A stretch of 64,000 nt of DNA from positions 8,411,702 through 8,475,701 of the forward strand of contig NC_061136.1 in assembly GCF_905220365.1 (NCBI RefSeq). Reading direction: 5' to 3'. The notes beneath the pieces were generated by a model. The model did no database searches. It had not been told where the DNA came from and saw only the letters and a program-made list of their open reading frames with translations. Made by a program: the position numbers and the translations under genes. Shown here piece after piece: positions 51,242 to 63,936 of the stretch (position 1 is the first letter of the stretch; each line of letters opens with the position of its first letter). This stretch comes from Vanessa cardui. Lineage: Eukaryota; Arthropoda; Insecta; Lepidoptera; Nymphalidae.

Positions 51242-54200
51242 ATGAACATGAAAGTTGCTAAAGAAGTGACCGAGGATGACTCTATCGAAGACGACAATGT
51301 TCCGATTGCAGTGCAATTATTTCTATGGAGGCAAACGACACCGTTTATGCGCCCGAGATTTGGAAAAGTTCACGAATCTACGTGCACGGTTTGTCTAATT
51401 TAGTATAATAGGGTAAGCTAGTAAATTCTAATATAATTATATAGTCAGATAATTGTACGCACATAATATTTTTAGACATAAGATCAAACAGAACCAAACA
51501 TGCTTTTTGGAAAGTCGTAAATTTCGATATTTTAAAAAAATTTTTAAGTCGTCCTATTCAATGTCTAATCTTGCCATGTGATCGATTATTTTTATAGTAA
51601 GGAAAATATTAGGTAGTTAATAAAGTATTCGCGATGATTCTTAGTATACGTATAAATCATTATTTGCTTAAGACCTTACCTACTTATAAATATATATAAT
51701 CGTTTTACATACAAGACTTTTACAAATTATTATGTAAAAAGAGTGTATGTAAATATATTACACTCGCTTTAATGAAGTCCTATTTAAAATAATAGGAATA
51801 AGGTATTATGAACGCACTTAAACGTATTATGATCTTATAGCTGTAAAGTTAAAATATGAATATTATTTTAATTTTTATAAATAATATTATTATAAATAAT
51901 AAATATTATGTTTTTCTTAATGAGCAATATGTAAATTTTATGTTTTTATAAACATGCAGTTCTGTCAGAGGGCTCCAGGACATCACGTAAGTTTGTTATT
52001 AAAAATATATTTGAAAGCTATATTTCATATCTATATCTACCGAATAGCCTAAGAGTTAGGTTTGTAAAGTGTATTTACTAATTAATAGTAATTTGATTTT
52101 TTTAATATCAGCTTAAGATTTTTAAGAAGATTTAATAATAGTTTTTATGGATTATATAGCCCATTAAGATTGTTTCATTATCAGCAAAAAATTAACATTA
52201 ATCTTTTTTAGAGTTTTAGCAGATTATTATTTTTATTTGTGGCAGCTTTAATTTTCGCAATATGCCAAACATTTGACAGTAATATTGACAAGTATCCTGT
52301 CATTCGAGTTTGTTTACAGTATTTGTAAACAATAATAAAACTTACAACTGATTAATTAATATGAAATGTGTTTGTTAATCATTGAAACTTTTTCACTGCA
52401 TTCTGACGCAGGAACTCAAAGAGGCCTGTAAGGTAAAACAAACAAAATTTTACATCAACTTATTTTTAATTAATTAATTATTAATTGTGTGTATATTTCA
52501 GTAACGAACATGTAAAACACACACCTAAATGGGGAGAACTTGTGGACTATTAACATAATTAAAAATTATTCAGTATTTAAGCGGAATAGATTATAGTTTT
52601 TTTACTTCAACATAAAACTGTACTATATTATTTGTTATAAAACTACTATACCTATGGCCATTTATACAATTTAATTACGACTTAGAATTTGTTATTGACT
52701 CTGTAATTCACCAGAAGCTAACTGAAAAAAAAATATATTTTCAGTCATTTGAAAAAGTGTTGGTACAAAACCTCCGATTTGGACTATCAAACAACCTCAT
52801 TGATGCTATAGAAGCTATTCCACGATGGAGGCTAATACAAGCTGCACTACCTCATGTAATGCATGCTTTAGCTGGACTTTTACACAACAGGTGGTCTTAA
52901 ATATTATTATATCAAATTACAGTAACTAGAAACATAAATTTACATATATCATTTACTATGTCTTGAAACATTGAAATATCTAAATATTCCAGCATGTAGT
53001 AATTCAAAGTTTATTCTTAAATCACTTTTCTATACATGTACAGCTTTGGTTGATAATTACAGAGTGAAAGACAATATGCAGACCCTCGGAAATGTGGAAA
53101 CAAAACTTTTGTACACCCTACATTGGATATTACTTGATGCTTCCGATGAATGTGCTGACAATGACTATGAAAATGGAAAATACTATTCCAATCCCTTCCA
53201 TTATTTATTCTCTGTACCTACTATGACTGTAAGTGATAAGTTTTAGTAATGTGATACCTTTTAATATTATAAATATTATTTTTTAAGAAAACACATTCTC
53301 AAATATTTTTCCTTATATTAGAGCAGAATTATATATAGGCAAATGAATATAACTTTTTATGGCATATTCTTTAAAATAAGCTGATTTATTCAAAACATTC
53401 TTTATTATTTCAGCTTTTTGTTTTCCTATTTGCCCCTATATCACATCACCTCAAAGAATCAGATTTCACAAACAACTACCGATTGGAAAATGGCTTGAAG
53501 TTATGGCAAGCGATGTGGGAATTTAGGCATCCTGATTCAGCTTGTTTCACAACACTTGTCAAACCCAAACCTAAGCCTCTCGGAGGAAAATACTCGAAAA
53601 GAAACCAACATGGTGATGTCTTTATGGGCCGTATGTATTTAAGAATTAAATAGGTTTAAGATTTTATGTGCCTTAAAAACACAAAAACCTAAACCATAAA
53701 AACCTAAACAAACCCTTTATATATATCTTCTATAATTAATCTAACGTTAAATATGTATAAATATAATATTTTAAATAAATCAATTAATTATAACTAAAAC
53801 AATGCTTAATAAATAATTTTTGAATTATCTTTAATGGGATATATTAAAATAACTATGAATAGTTTTCAATTAATTAATGTTAAAATGCATGTAACCTTTT
53901 TACTCTATTTAGCATTTTTACTCTATGCTCACGAATCATTAATTTTTAGGAAAATTTTCAAAAGAAGAAAGTGCTGTTAATGGGAGCCCTCCTAGTCAGA
54001 ACATATCAATGTCACAATCAGAAGCTCCTTCAAAACAAGCCAGTACCGAGGAAGAACCGTGGCTCTCATCACCCAAGGATACAATTTTTCCAGAGACTAT
54101 TCCAGAGGAGAGCTCCAGTACAGAAGAGGAACATGTGGTATATACCTGATTTTGGAATCATTGGCATCCTTTTGAAACCAAGTCTTCTCAGATTCCTTAA

Positions 54201-57200
54201 CAAAAATAACAATAATAATAATCAGATGTATTTGAAACTCGAATCTTAACGAGTTTTAAATAGATTAGAAATAAATTCGTCATTAAAAATTCATAATAAA
54301 TATAACAAACAAAAAACACCAGCCAAGTACCGTCTAAAAATAAACACTATAAATTTATTGGCAAAGTTACCGATAGTACTTTCTAGTAGCTACCGATAGA
54401 TTACCCCAGAACACCAACCACATTTTTCTCCAAATGCCCTAGTCTTATTTCGCAATTCTGCAAAAAGCAGTTATACAAAATATAATAGCTGCCATGAAGG
54501 TGTCTATGTCAACAAATTCTTATATAATAGAAGTAAAGTGAATATCTCTGGTAATAAATATTATATACCAGTAGCCGCCTTCAACTTCGCTCGTCATGTG
54601 TCAGGCAAAAACGTAGCCTACGTCCTTTCTTGGTTCAAGTTCAAGTTTGCTTCATACCAAATTTCATCAACTTCGGTATAGCGCTTTGGTCGTGAAAGAG
54701 GGACAAACAGACACACAGACAGAGTTACTTTCACATTTATTATATTAATATTGTTAATACTTTGACGACCTCCATGGTCTAGTGGTGTGTACACCTGTTT
54801 TCATGGGTAAGCCACCCCGAGGTCCCGGGTATGATTCCAGGGCTGAATCGATGTAGAAAAAGTCCATTAATTTTCTACGTTGTCTTGGGTTGGGATGCTT
54901 GTGGTACCGCCTTTTCTTCTGATTTTCCATAACAAAAGTGCCTTAGCCTTACATTGAAACAGAGTAATGTAGTCCAATATTTTTTTATATATATAAAGAA
55001 AAGGAAAAGAATATAGATTAAATCTTCAAGTATGCATTTAATATCTCGTGAGAGGTATTGCGAAATGATAATAATTAACTAAATCGTTTGGTCTAAGTTA
55101 GGTCCAGTAAAGTCTAGTGTTAGGTACGCTTTATTTTTATTTAAAATTTTCGTATTTTTTTAAAGTACAACAAACAATATATATACATACAATATAATAA
55201 TAAATGTAAATCATGCTAATCAGAAGAATAAACGTGGAGACGTATAATCTTCTACTTCCCAATATTTGTCCAAAGAGTTTCTTGCGTGTTCTTCTTGGTA
55301 GAATCTACATTTTATTTTTGAGATTTTTAATTTAATGACGTAAAATTATAATTCAAAAACTGTTATGTATAAGTATCGTTTTTAAAAAGTTCCTTCTCAA
55401 AACGGAATCATTTTAATTAAATATCGTAAAATATTTTTTACAGATCTGTTAAGGTTTAAAGTATATTATTCATTTCCAGTTTATTTATCGCCTACCGTCT
55501 GAACAAAATTTTAGTGGAGCAAATAAAGGTGCTTATACGGTGTATGCAGCTGACCCGAGCATATTTCAAGTACGCAGAACGGACTCCACGAAGCCTACCT
55601 TACCAGGGATCAAGCCCTTACCGCAAATCACTAAAATGAGGTATATTATATGACTTCCTCATTATCATAAGAGAGTATCCCGATAGAGTTTAAACGTAAG
55701 CAACCAAGTGTAGTTACAGGAACAAGGGACTTAGAATCTTATTCTCTTAAGCTTAAGGTTGATGGCACATTGGCAATGTTAACAATGGTTAATATTTCTC
55801 GCGCCTATGTCTATGGTAGGTGGTGAGCAACCTCACGTAAACTCTACGTCTACCCTTTCCATTAATATACAGAACCTTCACAAAAATACCAACATTAGTA
55901 AATATACTTTCGAACGCGTTATGTATTACTTATTATACATTATTAATTATAGTATTAATTTTGCTTTGAGACATTTATATAATCATTTTCAGCTCATCAG
56001 ATAAGGAGTCGTTGTCTGACAGCGGAGGTCAGCCGGGTGTTAAAAGCACTCCGACGTCGATAGAAAAGGGAACTAGTATCAAACAAATACAACATGTAAG
56101 TAGGTTTATGATGAATCTTGCTTACAATAATTGAAAATTACAAGGCCTAATAGATTTGGTGTACAAATCTGTTCGTCATTCTAGTAACCCTAGTAGCTTT
56201 ACAGTTTGGAAATGATGTCTTATAAATTTATTCACTAAATTATCGGCGTACATTAGTACGAGTGCGGCTCGTGTGCGTCAAGCTATTCTAGTGTGCGTGT
56301 AATGATTAAATGTACAGCCAGCAATAAAAAACAAGTCAAGTTTAATTTATTAAATAATTTTAAAGTGGAAGGGCGCGCCTTTGTGACGAAATAAATCGGT
56401 AATTTGATATTGGTAAAGATAATTTGTTGTGCATTACCAATGAATATATTTCAAGGTATCTGCGGCAACTTTCCTCGACGTGGCTACCATGCGATGTCTC
56501 TTTGCATCTCAGTGGCAAGAAGAAGGTGTTTACTGGGCGCTACATTATCTATACAACAGGTCAGTTTATCGATAATAATCGTATAACCAAAGATTCAATT
56601 AACTCTACAATTAACAGCACGTTAAAAAATACTCGAACAATTTTTCAGATTGCGTGATATTTGTGACGATATATCCAAACAAACTCAAATCCGAAAACGA
56701 AGCAATTCTCTGCCAATACCTAAAATAGAAGTATCGATATATCAGAGCCCGGAAATCAAAGAGCGGGATTCGTTGAAGAACTTCATGGAGGTTCCAGAGT
56801 CAAAAGACGTGTCACCGATAGCAGAGGTTCCGTTCACGAACATAACCAAGTCAGAGGAAGACAACGTCATGTCGAGAAGGGCCAGCGAGAAAGTTAAACG
56901 AAAAATGAAAATGGCCGATTTGAAAGCTTTTGTCGAAACTAAATTACTGTCCAAATCAGAAAAAGCATTGGAGAAAATTGGTCACGATGACCACAAATTT
57001 AGTTTTCATACAGCAGTAAGAATGATATCTGTAGATATTTTTTTCCTAGCTATTTATATTGTAGTGTGTACTCCTTACAGCAATCTGGAGTAAAAAATAT
57101 AATTTTAGGAGTATCACAGAAGTTTAGATAACGCGGACGACAGACCGAATTCGGCGCTCGCAAGCAATTTCCCACCTCTGGCCCCGCGGCTGACAGGGGA

Positions 57201-60200
57201 CTTGCTCCAATGTAATCTCATCAAAGGAAAAAGTATGCCAAGTCTCAGGTAAGACCTATCAAAGTAAATAAACACATCATAATTTTCTAACATTCTATTT
57301 TTTTTTTTTGTAGTTGTAGGTAATTTTTATTCAATAACAACGCATTTGAAAATATATACTAAGAACTGAACAACTGATATCTACTTTTAGAAGCTTAGCT
57401 TCATAGGTTTAGATTTTTAGGATATTTCGTTATAAGTTCTATCTATATTCCATGGCTAACGAAATCAAATTTTCTAGAATGCGCCCACTATTATGTTCAA
57501 AATACTAGTATTTTATTTGTGAATTCATCTCTATCTTACCATATACAACTCTCTCGATCACAGCACAGCATGTTTTCTTTCTCACACATATTATAATATT
57601 ATTTAATGAATTTTCTTTTTTAAAATGTATTTTTCTCTTTCTCCCGTGTTCCTTACGCTTAATCCTGTACAATATTATAACGGACGAACGATGTGGTCGC
57701 TAGCTGTCTGATAGACGAGCTAGCATCCAATGGGTAAGTTTTAAGAAAACGTATGACAGGAGTTTACAAGTAGAAGCTTCATTAGTTATTCGATAAATAG
57801 ATACACGGTCACGTGATAGATATCAAAACAGAGTCGGTTTCATAGCAGCGTAGATTGTGATTGTTTTAAAGTATAGAAATTTGCAAAAAATAAGTTAGTG
57901 TCAAAAGTAAAGGCTTAGCTTGAGAAGTAATAGTTAATATACATTTAAGATAAGTTACATATGCTATTTTATCAACATCATCATCACATTTGAAGTTTGT
58001 CATTTAAAGCTTTTTGGAGTTTGAAATTCGGGCTTTCAAGTTTGTTAATACTTTAATAACAACATATATATCATGGCTTGTAGCGTGTTACTAAGATGAT
58101 AATTTTTGAAATGCATGATACGTAGGCAAAGATTGCTGGTCGAATAAAAAAATATTTGATGATGGTACTTAAGTTATTAAATGATTGTACGCACACCATC
58201 TCAATTAGCACATATGAAAATGAACTACGTACTAAAAAAATTCATTGTAATACTTTGAACCTGCACCATCACCAGTAGACTTATACATTTTGAAAATAGA
58301 ATATGATATCTGGGATGTTTTTGCCTTATAAGTAGAAATAGAACAATCGTATGTGTTAGAAAAATAAATTGAATATACTTTGCAGATATATTGGTGAGAT
58401 CAAGACGGAACGTGCGCAAGGCACGACGGTTATCAAGCCATCCAATATGCAAAAGAAAAAGAACCCCATCATTACGGTTACAGAGCACACCCCGACGCCG
58501 TCACCTGACTACCTCTCCAAAACAAGACAAGTGAGCATTTGTAATAACAACAACAACAGCCTGTAAATTCCCACTGCTGGGCTAAAGGCTCCCTTTGAGG
58601 AGAAGTTTTGGAACATATTCCACCACGCTGTTCCAATGCGGGTTGGTGGAATACACATGTGGCAGAATTTCTATGAAATTTGTCACATGCAGGTTTCCTC
58701 ACGATGTTTTCCTTCACCGCTGAGCACGAGATGAATTATATAGACAAATTAAGCACATGAATCAGCGGTGCTTGCCTGGGTTTAACGTGCAATCATCGGT
58801 TAAGATGCATGCGTTCTAACCACTGGGCCATCTCGACTGCTTTTTTCTCAAATATTTGTAATATTTTATATTAAATGCACATTTACAGGGTTCGCTTGAA
58901 TCACAAATGGACTCAGTGAGCATGCAAGGGTCTCAACACATACCGACTCCAGAACGCAAGCCGAGCTTGACACGATCACAGACCGATTCCAACATCACTT
59001 ATATTGTAGAAGAAATACAAGAAGCGGCTGGATCGCTACATTATATAACAAAAGACGGCGATATTGATTTCCAAGTTGTGCTTAAAGTAAGTAATTAATC
59101 TCAAAAAGTTCAATAAAAACTCCTCAATTGAGACCTCTTTTAAATGGTTTATCAAATTAAATAATCCGCAATTAATATTGTCAACTAACCTTTGCTTTTA
59201 GAAGTTATTTTTAATGTTTCATTAGAACTCTTTTACCGCAAAAATAAAAAGAAATTGATCTGTAATTTTGAGTATTGGAACAATTTTTCTTTATTGCGTT
59301 ACAGGCCGTATACTCCGTGTCAACTATGGATAGTTTTTACATAACAATGAGAGTTATGGAAGTGATGCTTAACTTAGTGGATACACTAATGGAAATTGGG
59401 GTTCATAAAAATTGGCAATCTGATAAAGAGCAAGATCCCCAACCGGAAACAGTCGATCCTTTGGCAGATTTTCAAAAAGAAAAGGAAAGCAAGGTATTTA
59501 TATTTCCTTGTCTACATACATATACAATGCATATTTCTAATAATCGGTCATATACTTGCTTTTTGAATTTCAGGAAAGAGATTCTGGTATTCCCTGCGCT
59601 CAAAGCCAAGATTCGACAAACGTTGAAGCCGGTGAAAATAAAGAAAAAACTAAAGAAGAAGAACATTTTGATTGTCCGTACTATATGCTCATGTACATTA
59701 TTCTAAGGTTAGACTTAGAAAAAAATTGATGATACAAAATATCTTATGATGCCCAATGATGTTCTAGTAAACAGATATGTCATTAACGCGCAAAAAGTGA
59801 AGACTATAAAACGTCCCAATTGGGACGTTTGCCTTTAGTCGTTTTCATCATATGCCAGTAATACATTATAATACATCATAATTATGTAGTAATACGTTTT
59901 GCGTAATTAAAACATCTAGTTATCCTTTTCACTTATTGTTTTTATCAAGCTATCCTTTTTACTTGTAACGGAATGTAAAATAAACGGTCCCCGGCGCGGA
60001 ACACTTTTTTCTGTTGTTTAGTATGGGTATAACATATCTGTTTATTAGAATATCATTGATGATGCCTATAAAACTATTTCAATCAATCAATCAATCAACA
60101 ACAGCCTGTAAATTCCCACTGCTGGGCTAAAGGCCTCCTCTCCCTTTAAGGAGAAGGTTCGGAACATATTCCACCACGCTGTTCCAATGCGGGTTGGTGG

Positions 60201-63200
60201 AATACACATGTGGCATAATTTCTATGAAATTTGTCACATGCAGGTTTCCTCACGATGTTTTCCTTCACCGCTGAGCACGAGATGAATTATAAAGACAAAT
60301 TAAGCACATGAATCAGCGGTGCTTGCCTGGGTTTGAACCCGCAACCATCGGTTAAGATGCACGCGTTCTAACTTCTGGGCTGCTCTGCTCTGTGAGCCTT
60401 CTAACTTCTGGGCTGCTCTGCTCTGTGAGCAGAGATGGCCCAGAGGTTAGAACGCGTGCATCTTAACCGATGGTTGCGGGTTCAAACCCAGGCAAGCACC
60501 GCTGATAAAACTATTTAACGTAAATTATTTATATTTTAGATTACTACGTCAATTAGGCTGTTCTCATGGCTGTACAACGGCCTTGCGAGGCCCTCAAGCC
60601 GAATGCCTCCGGGTGCAATCGAGAAATTCGCTCCGTCAGCTGCGTTCTGCGTCTGTGACTAAATTCACTTTGCGACTCAAGGAAATGACCAAATTCTCAC
60701 CGATCAGAGAGGTTTTAGATAATTTACATTCAACTCTCGGCTATTGTACTGAACCTGCGACCATGGTATCACCTATGAGTAAGCCCTTGCATTTTATAGG
60801 TATTTATTTGCCACTAAATATTTTATACTTATAAATAAAATTATCGTATTTCAGATCAGCAAAAACGAAATTTCGCAAAATCGCCAGAAATGAGCCATCT
60901 ACAGACGGGTTATGCAACGAATTTCGGAGCGGGACAAGGGCCCAATGCAAACAGAGCCATAGAGAACTTCATAGTGGAAACAACGTTTCGAGTTCTAGTT
61001 ACAAGATTTGCCATGATGCATAAAGAATTAAAACTACTCGATAACTCGGTTAGTATAACTCAATACATAAACAAAAACAAACTTGAATGTTTAGAATTGT
61101 ATTTACGTATTAATGTTTTGCCTTATATGTCTAGTGGATGATGTAATGAAAGGCAATTGAGTATAGATATATGTATTGTAATATAATTTACAATATTTAA
61201 TTGTTACGACGACATTACAATAATGTATTAATTAACAACGTAGCATATCGAATATCGACTTGTTTCTAGGTGCCATTATGGACATCGATATTTGCATACA
61301 TTAATGAAAGATAATACGTGGGCACAATGTCATGTTTAAAATTTAATTGCACTGACACCTAGATCAAAACTAATCAGTCGCACTATAAGTTGTATTCCTC
61401 ATCTTCAGGCTTTATACGCGGAGGTGCGTCTTTTGCTGAGCTACGTACGAGAGGCTCACGGGGGAGAGTTCCGCGCCGTGGCCTTTAGTGCCTTGTTAGA
61501 CACGGCGGAGAGGCCGGGCACGCAAGCGAAAGACTCCAACATGCAGACCACGAGAGTTATCAGGTAAACTATATATATACATGATTTTTTTACATTTAAC
61601 ATTGTGCCAATAATAGGCTATTTGACTGGTTTTTAAAATCCATTTTATATTATTTAGTAGAGTACATATTTGCCGAAAAATATCATATTAAAAATTCCAT
61701 ATTTAAATAACGCGCGATAACGCTACTTGGACAATATGGCGCTGCAATGGGGTCGGTGACGTTACTTTGCTGTATTTTAATCTGTGGTACATATAGTAGA
61801 AAAGCAAGGTTTACAAGAAAGTGACTTCATCATAAGCCCGGCCAATCAGGAGCGTTTTGTGTCACTTGACAAATGTTTGAAAAAATGCATTTTTTTTATT
61901 GATTTTTGAATAAATTAAGTATTATTTTCAAGTTTCGTTAGTAAATAACCATTTTTAAACTCATAATATACACTGATTACAATAATTCACAATTTATTTT
62001 TCGCATTTTCAAATAGCCTATTAAAAGTAAGCCATAGAGTAGCACGTTAAAACCGGTTGTTCTTCTTCGCAAAAAAATAAATGAATATCAACCATTCGCA
62101 ACACAGATAACTACCAATTTTTATATTATTATTTTTGTAATTTATTAACTCCTCCGTAAGACATTTAAAATTAATCATTCAGACCAAATATAATAAATAA
62201 AAAATCTTATCTTTATTAGGCACATTCCTAGAATGGCTGATGACGAACGTGGTTCAGACACTGGCGCTGATTCCGGTTGTGCGGCGGATGATAGAAGCCA
62301 TAAAAAGTTTACCTTCAAAAAGAGAAGCACTTCTTCAACTGGTGCACATGTAATAAAAATTTATAATTAGAACTTTAGTAGTCTGTAAAACACATTAAGT
62401 ACAAAGTAAGCAAGTAACTCCATCCAGCATGATATTGGCCAGTCGATAGAACACGTGAATTTCAATCGAAAACTGCAGTCCCAAATACAGGACTGCAATA
62501 GACTTCAACCATTCTCCTAATAAAATAAGACGCCTAGACTCAGAAATTGACAGCTATTACTTTCCTTTAAGTGACTTAAATAACATTTTGTCATTCTAGA
62601 GCCTTCTAGAAACTGAAGCGGGTGATGAATCAGCCAGCCAATCGCCTCTGTCGGTTCGAACCCGTAGATACCAACTGACGCCTCGACAATCCGAGCGAAC
62701 GATCCCGTCTGCGTCGTCCGTCGACATAACGCCACATCGCAAGATATCTCATTCAAAATCCATTCCTTCCAAATTTCATATCAGTGGCATAGGTGAGATA
62801 ATTAACTTGAGCGAGTGTGAAATCGTAAATAATAAAGTAAATGAGAACTTTTTTATATTATTTATATAACATTTAGTATCAAATTGTCATGTTGTCCTCA
62901 AATAAATTTCCAAAATTTTACATTATATGAAATTATCTTCTAAACAAATTTTGGAATCTAAAGTGTTTGCGTCTCTTCTATTGTAACAGTTAATTGGTTT
63001 CGCCAAAAACCTCAGCCACAGAATCTAGTGCGAAACGGGTGCGGTTCCGGCGAGTCGCTTCCAATATCCGGTAGCATGGCGTCCTTGGCGAGGCCGTTTC
63101 ACACGCAACCGATACACGTGTCGCGACCGGTACATGTCAAGCGACGAGTTGGTTATACACTTAACAGGTATTGCGTTTAAATCTATCATATAATACTAAA

Positions 63201-63862
63201 AATTAAAACCAACTAACAATTTTGAACCTTCCAGGGCAAGAAAAAGGGTTGAAGATAGATTGAATAGATTTGGTCTGAGAAAAATGGGAAAGAAAAGAGA
63301 CGGAAGCATAGAGGAAACTACAGGAGGGTGTAAGTCCTACTTATTAAATTATATTATAAAAATATAAAATGACGTCTTTGACGACCTCCGTGGTCGAGTG
63401 GTGTGTACACCGGTTTTCATGGGTACGCCACTCTGAGGTCCCGGGTTCGATTCCCGGCCGAGTCGATGTAGATTACCATAAGTTTTCTATGTTGTCTTGG
63501 GTCTGGGTGTTTGTGGTACCTTCGTTACTTCTGATTTTCCATAACACAACAGCTACTTACATTGGGATCAGAGTAATGTATGTGATGTTGTCTCATATTT
63601 ATTTATTTTATATAAATAATAATCTAATAAAAAAGTGTAATAACATTTTTATTCATAATTAATATTTTCAGATATGTCTCGTCGGGGATCCGCTGAGGGT
63701 GGTTCTGGTGGTGGAGAATCGGAAGTAGTTGTATTAAAAAGACGAAGATTAGTTGCAGCTGCGCCATTATATGCTGGTCTTGCGAGATTCAGTTTCATTC
63801 TTGACGCAACGCAACCCGGAGCCACTCCAGATGCATTATTTATGGCTGCTTTATTAGATTTA
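51242..63862 (+). CDS. unc80: UNC80, NALCN/narrow abdomen channel-complex subunit (N-terminal 1276 aa, continues past window)
   Basis: Coding exons: 51242-51388, 51960-51986, 52412-52432, 52745-52890, 53063-53228, 53414-53630, 53950-54137, 55480-55640, 55993-56095, 56456-56559, 56649-57015, 57109-57248, 58386-58530, 58889-59086, 59305-59493, 59574-59707, 60540-60778, 60855-61048, 61409-61563, 62220-62349, 62600-62792, 62990-63167, 63235-63329, 63672-63862. All joins are in phase. An in-frame stop precedes the ATG. Diagnostic UNC80 segments are VPIAVQLFLWRQTTPFMRPR, ELKEACKSFEKVLVQN, ETKLLYTLHWILLDASDECA, VATMRCLFASQWQEEGVYWA and FIVETTFRVLVTRFAMMHKE. UNC80 is a very large (about 3000-residue) protein without clear transmembrane segments that, with UNC79, supports the sodium-leak channel NALCN (narrow abdomen in flies) and so neuronal resting excitability and locomotor rhythm. 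Ser/Thr-rich linkers alternate with helical blocks. The reading frame is intact throughout. Confidence 0.96.
54565..54755 (+). repeat. LINE-like 3' fragment
   Basis: 'aacgtagcctacgtcctttc', 'gcttcataccaaatttcatc', 'ggtcgtgaaagagggacaaa' and 'agttactttcacatttatta' follow in the order usual for this lepidopteran repeat. It sits directly against the type A SINE at 54767. Confidence 0.55.
54767..54990 (+). mobile_element. tRNA-derived SINE (type A), diverged copy
   Basis: Same head (gacctccatggtctagtggt) and body (gttgtcttgggttgggatgc) as at 20210, but with many substitutions, including in the B box (gggtatgattcc). Confidence 0.8.
55722..55835 (+). repeat. Lepidopteran interspersed repeat fragment
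   Basis: 'ggcacattggcaatgttaac' and 'tatgtctatggtaggtggtg' parallel the repeat at 22318-22470. Within an unc80 intron. Confidence 0.4.
57249..58385 (+). other. unc80 intron with a candidate cassette exon
   Basis: 1.1-kb intron between in-phase exons. Mostly AT-rich; the one notable feature is a possible 30-nt exon at 57704-57733. Confidence 0.6.
57704..57733 (+). other. Candidate 30-nt cassette exon of unc80
   Basis: The segment ends in a strong donor (AATGG followed by gtaagttt) and is preceded by ag (gtcgctag), though the polypyrimidine tract is poor. It enters and leaves in phase 2, matching the flanking exons. It would insert CLIDELASNG after KSMPSLS, changing the junction residue from R to S. 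The peptide has the look of real coding sequence, but skipping also preserves the frame. Confidence 0.45.
58547..58853 (-). mobile_element. Full-length tRNA-derived SINE (type B) with target duplication
   Basis: A 307-bp element, reverse orientation, flanked by the 10-bp direct repeat ATTTGTAATA (58537-58546 and 58854-58863). On the minus strand the head reads tcgagatggcccagtggtta (A box); the B box is degraded (gcacgttaaaccc). The body includes the heterodimer-like CATTGGAACAGCGTGGTGGA block, and the tail is TTG repeats. It occupies nearly all of the unc80 intron between exons 58386-58530 and 58889-59086. Confidence 0.88.
59754..60058. mobile_element. MITE, copy 2 (305 bp) with 8-bp target duplication
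   Basis: Terminal inverted repeats begin CAATGATGTTCTAGTAAACA, with the complement at the right end. It is flanked by ATGATGCC on both sides (59746-59753, 60059-60066). The 8-bp duplication is what hAT-type transposition leaves, although the ends lack the common CAGGG start. An internal perfect 22-bp palindrome lies at 59809-59830. No coding capacity. Confidence 0.82.
60080..60504 (-). mobile_element. Composite SINE (type B) with an inverted duplicated head
   Basis: A reverse-strand type B SINE (body 60098 to about 60394) is followed by a spacer in which 'ttctaacttctgggctgctc' is repeated. A second head in forward orientation follows (about 60431-60504), complementary to the first. The whole unit is flanked by the 12-bp direct repeat ATAAAACTATTT (60068-60079, 60505-60516), so it appears to have inserted as one piece. 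It ends 35 bp before the next unc80 exon. Confidence 0.82.
61564..62219 (+). other. unc80 intron, plain
   Basis: 656-nt AT-rich intron. No repeat or additional exon recognised. Confidence 0.5.
63383..63615 (+). mobile_element. tRNA-derived SINE (type A, Metulj-like), copy 3
   Basis: Near-identical to 20210-20455 in the head (gacctccgtggtcgagtggt) and body, with a small deletion near 'cataacacaacagctactta'. It sits in the unc80 intron 63330-63671 and makes up about two thirds of it. The high identity suggests recent activity. Confidence 0.88.
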
Positions 63863-63936
63863 GTGAGAATATACTTTTTTACATACACTTTATTTATAAC
63901 GCTGTAAATATCTTAAAATTAATGATTATCCAACCA

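Larger units (their letters stand above)
54138..55479 (+). other. unc80 intron with SINE and LINE-like fragments
   Basis: 1.3-kb intron, the longest in this part of the gene. It holds a LINE-like fragment (54565-54755) and a diverged type A SINE (54767-54990). The rest is plain AT-rich sequence. Confidence 0.6.

Noticed and set aside
52971..53062. Upstream extension of the unc80 exon at 53063
   Set aside because: Including it does not match the phase-2 donor at 52890 and breaks UNC80 similarity; the acceptor before 53063 joins correctly.
56456..56586. Other-frame ORFs over unc80 exon 56456-56559
   Set aside because: Only the frame giving VATMRCLFASQWQEEGVYWA is UNC80-like and splices in phase.
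57101..57120. Acceptor at tatcacag for the unc80 exon near 57109
   Set aside because: Gives an immediate in-frame stop; the earlier ag at 57107-57108 gives EYHRSLDNADD in phase.
63649..63907. Both long ORFs spanning the last unc80 exon as separate genes
   Set aside because: The plus frame is the unc80 exon plus intron read-through; the minus frame is its antisense shadow.
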